From Bacteroidales bacterium M8 (GTDB taxonomy: Bacteria; Bacteroidota; Bacteroidia; Bacteroidales; Muribaculaceae), in assembly GCA_001689495.1 (NCBI GenBank), contig LUJS01000024.1:191-64190 (forward strand): a stretch of DNA of 64,000 bases, read 5' to 3'. How positions within the stretch are numbered: position 1 is the first letter of the stretch; the number at the start of each line of letters is the position of its first letter. The position numbers were made by a program, and so were the translations under genes. The notes under the pieces are model-generated. The model searched no databases, was not told the DNA's origin, and saw only the letters and a list, made by a program, of their open reading frames with translations. Below are positions 63,801 to 64,000 of this stretch, one piece after another.

Positions 63801-63954
63801 AGGCCCCGGCTCGGCGGCAAGGCGCGACATCGGCACGGGCGTATTCTTCGGCATGTCGGTGGCCATAACCGTCGGCATCGTGTTCGTGCCGTTCTTCTTT
63901 GTCACCGTCCACCGTCTCAATGAAAGACTCAAGAGAAAATCACTCAAAAAATGA
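60838..63954 (+). CDS. RND-family multidrug efflux transporter (AcrB-like)
   Basis: This 1038-residue proton-driven pump has the HAE1-type fold: helix 1 near 12-30, two large periplasmic loops and twelve helices. The proton-relay aspartates lie in IVVDDAIVVVENVDR near 408, and a lysine lies in AKNAILIVEFAKEQ near 940. The N terminus MQKNFFLEHPVFSIVVSI is typical. ATG 60838 overlaps the adaptor stop; ATG 60844 is also possible. It works with the adaptor before it and, probably, the outer-membrane factor that begins at 63951. Confidence 0.95.
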   Translation: MSMQKNFFLEHPVFSIVVSIVIFVVGAIGLALLPVDQYPQIVPPVVKITASYPGADAMTVTQAVATPIEQELNGTPGMIYMSSSSSNSGGFSALVTFDIDTDPELAAVDIQNRIKKAESRLPAEVVQNGISVSKETASRLMTITILSDDPKFDEVYLSNYTTLNVIDPIRRIPGVGSVGNVGGRYYAMQIWVEPDKLADLGLTVKDIQNALKDQNRESAAGVLGQAPVTDIDVTMPIIARGRLSTVGEFEEIVLRATANGSLIRLKDVARISLEASSYATESGINGGNAAVVNVNMLPGANAMEVADAVKAELAVIAEGFPSGISYEIPFDMTTYIQESIHHVYRTFFEALLLVIVVVFLSLQNWRSTLIPVIAVPISLVGTFGVMLMFGYSLNMLTLLGLILAIGIVVDDAIVVVENVDRIMNSERISPYEATAKAMKNLGSALIAMSLVLCAVFVPVSFLPGITGQLYRQFTVTIAVSVVISTIVALTLTPVMCSKLLRPARREKKARMFRLIDYWLGRGNRVYCNTISRALRHPLRMYGAFGLAIVFIVIMNYFMPRSFMSQEDQGYFTVELELPEGATIERTRTVTERAMAYLMADPDVDHVLNVTGSSPRVGTNQAHAQLTVILKPWDERETGDIAEVRTRILEALSAYPESKAYVFTPAIIPGLGTSGGFEMVLEARGDATYTDLQQAVDTIRKYAATCAAVGSLSSSMQADIPQLYYDVDRDRAKMLGIPVSDIFSTMKAFTGSIYVNDFNMFNRIYRVYIQAEAPYRSRKDNLNLFFVKSADGVMVPVSSLGTSRYTTGAGTIGRFNMFNSATISGEASPGYSTGQAMDALESIVREKLPSNIGVEWSGLSYQQKHEGGGTAMVLGLVFLFVFLFLAALYESWSVPLAVILSLPVAGVGAYLGIWICGLENNIYFQIGLVMLVGLVAKNAILIVEFAKEQTDKGVDAVRASLNAARLRFRPIVMTSLAFMLGLLPLLFASGPGSAARRDIGTGVFFGMSVAITVGIVFVPFFFVTVHRLNERLKRKSLKK

Positions 63955-64000
63955 ACCACAACATGCGCAACATCTTCATATCGGCCATATCTCTGGCCAT
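63951..64000 (+). CDS. Start of next gene, probably an outer-membrane efflux factor (partial)
   Basis: ATG 63951 overlaps the RND stop by four bases and opens MNHNMRNIFISAISLA, which looks like a signal peptide, before the window ends. By operon convention the third gene of such a set is a TolC/OprM-like channel. The product call rests on context only. Confidence 0.55.
   Translation, partial: MNHNMRNIFISAISLA

Overview
The window looks like the chromosome of a Bacteroidales bacterium, most likely a GC-rich gut lineage such as Muribaculaceae; the family is my inference. The evidence is the many Bacteroidetes promoter boxes (TAnnTTTG), an ECF sigma/FecR-like/outer-membrane-receptor operon, DUF4374, DUF3098 and DUF4384 proteins, an ftsX-DUF3098-uppP-truB-queA operon, and methylmalonyl-CoA mutase beside vitamin B12 uptake genes.

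Layout. 1-25 is the 3' end of a tRNA-Ser gene. A 70-bp copy of the tRNA end and its downstream sequence recurs at 1838-1906, and between the copies lies a three-gene toxin-antitoxin set resembling HipB-HipS-HipT. 1972-4667 holds four AT-rich genes of unknown function. 4875-8546 is an ECF sigma/anti-sigma/outer-membrane-receptor operon. 8742-9956 holds a MarR regulator, a truncated DUF169 gene and a DUF4405 membrane protein. 9989-14269 is a two-component system divergent from an outer-membrane barrel, with a 21-bp-spaced direct repeat between them. 14352-19100 (minus) encodes a GH2 and a GH3 glycosidase. 19228-26976 (minus) is a complete glycine cleavage operon (lplA, gcvT, gcvH, gcvPA, gcvPB, lpdA) with a class A beta-lactamase at its tail.

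27062-35852 (plus) is housekeeping: trmN6, a CPBP protease, ftsX, DUF3098, uppP, truB, queA, yigZ, rsfS and ftsH. 35950-37086 is a secreted caspase-like protein. 37250-42668 (minus) holds a MATE pump and both methylmalonyl-CoA mutase subunits. 42866-48391 is a patch where successive genes are bounded by copies of a 46-nt palindromic repeat: a possible uracil-DNA-glycosylase-like gene, an orphan XRE regulator, and a CobN/HmuS-like chelatase. 44517-53408 (minus) is a B12-related locus: cobalamin riboswitch, BtuB-like receptor, DUF4374 lipoprotein, exported CbiK-like chelatase and membrane-anchored CobN-like chelatase. 53504-59251 (minus) is a four-gene envelope operon: WD40/OmpA-like protein, TPR-caspase, small barrel and DUF4384 lipoprotein. 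59594 to the end is an RND efflux operon cut by the window edge.

The most interesting systems are the caspase/WD40/DUF4384 operon together with its solitary secreted caspase paralogue, the palindromic repeat family that also writes protein termini, the riboswitch-controlled exported chelatases, and the tRNA-bounded HipBST-like cassette. Several genes appear to be transcribed without a leader, because their -7 box ends 3-4 nt before the start codon.
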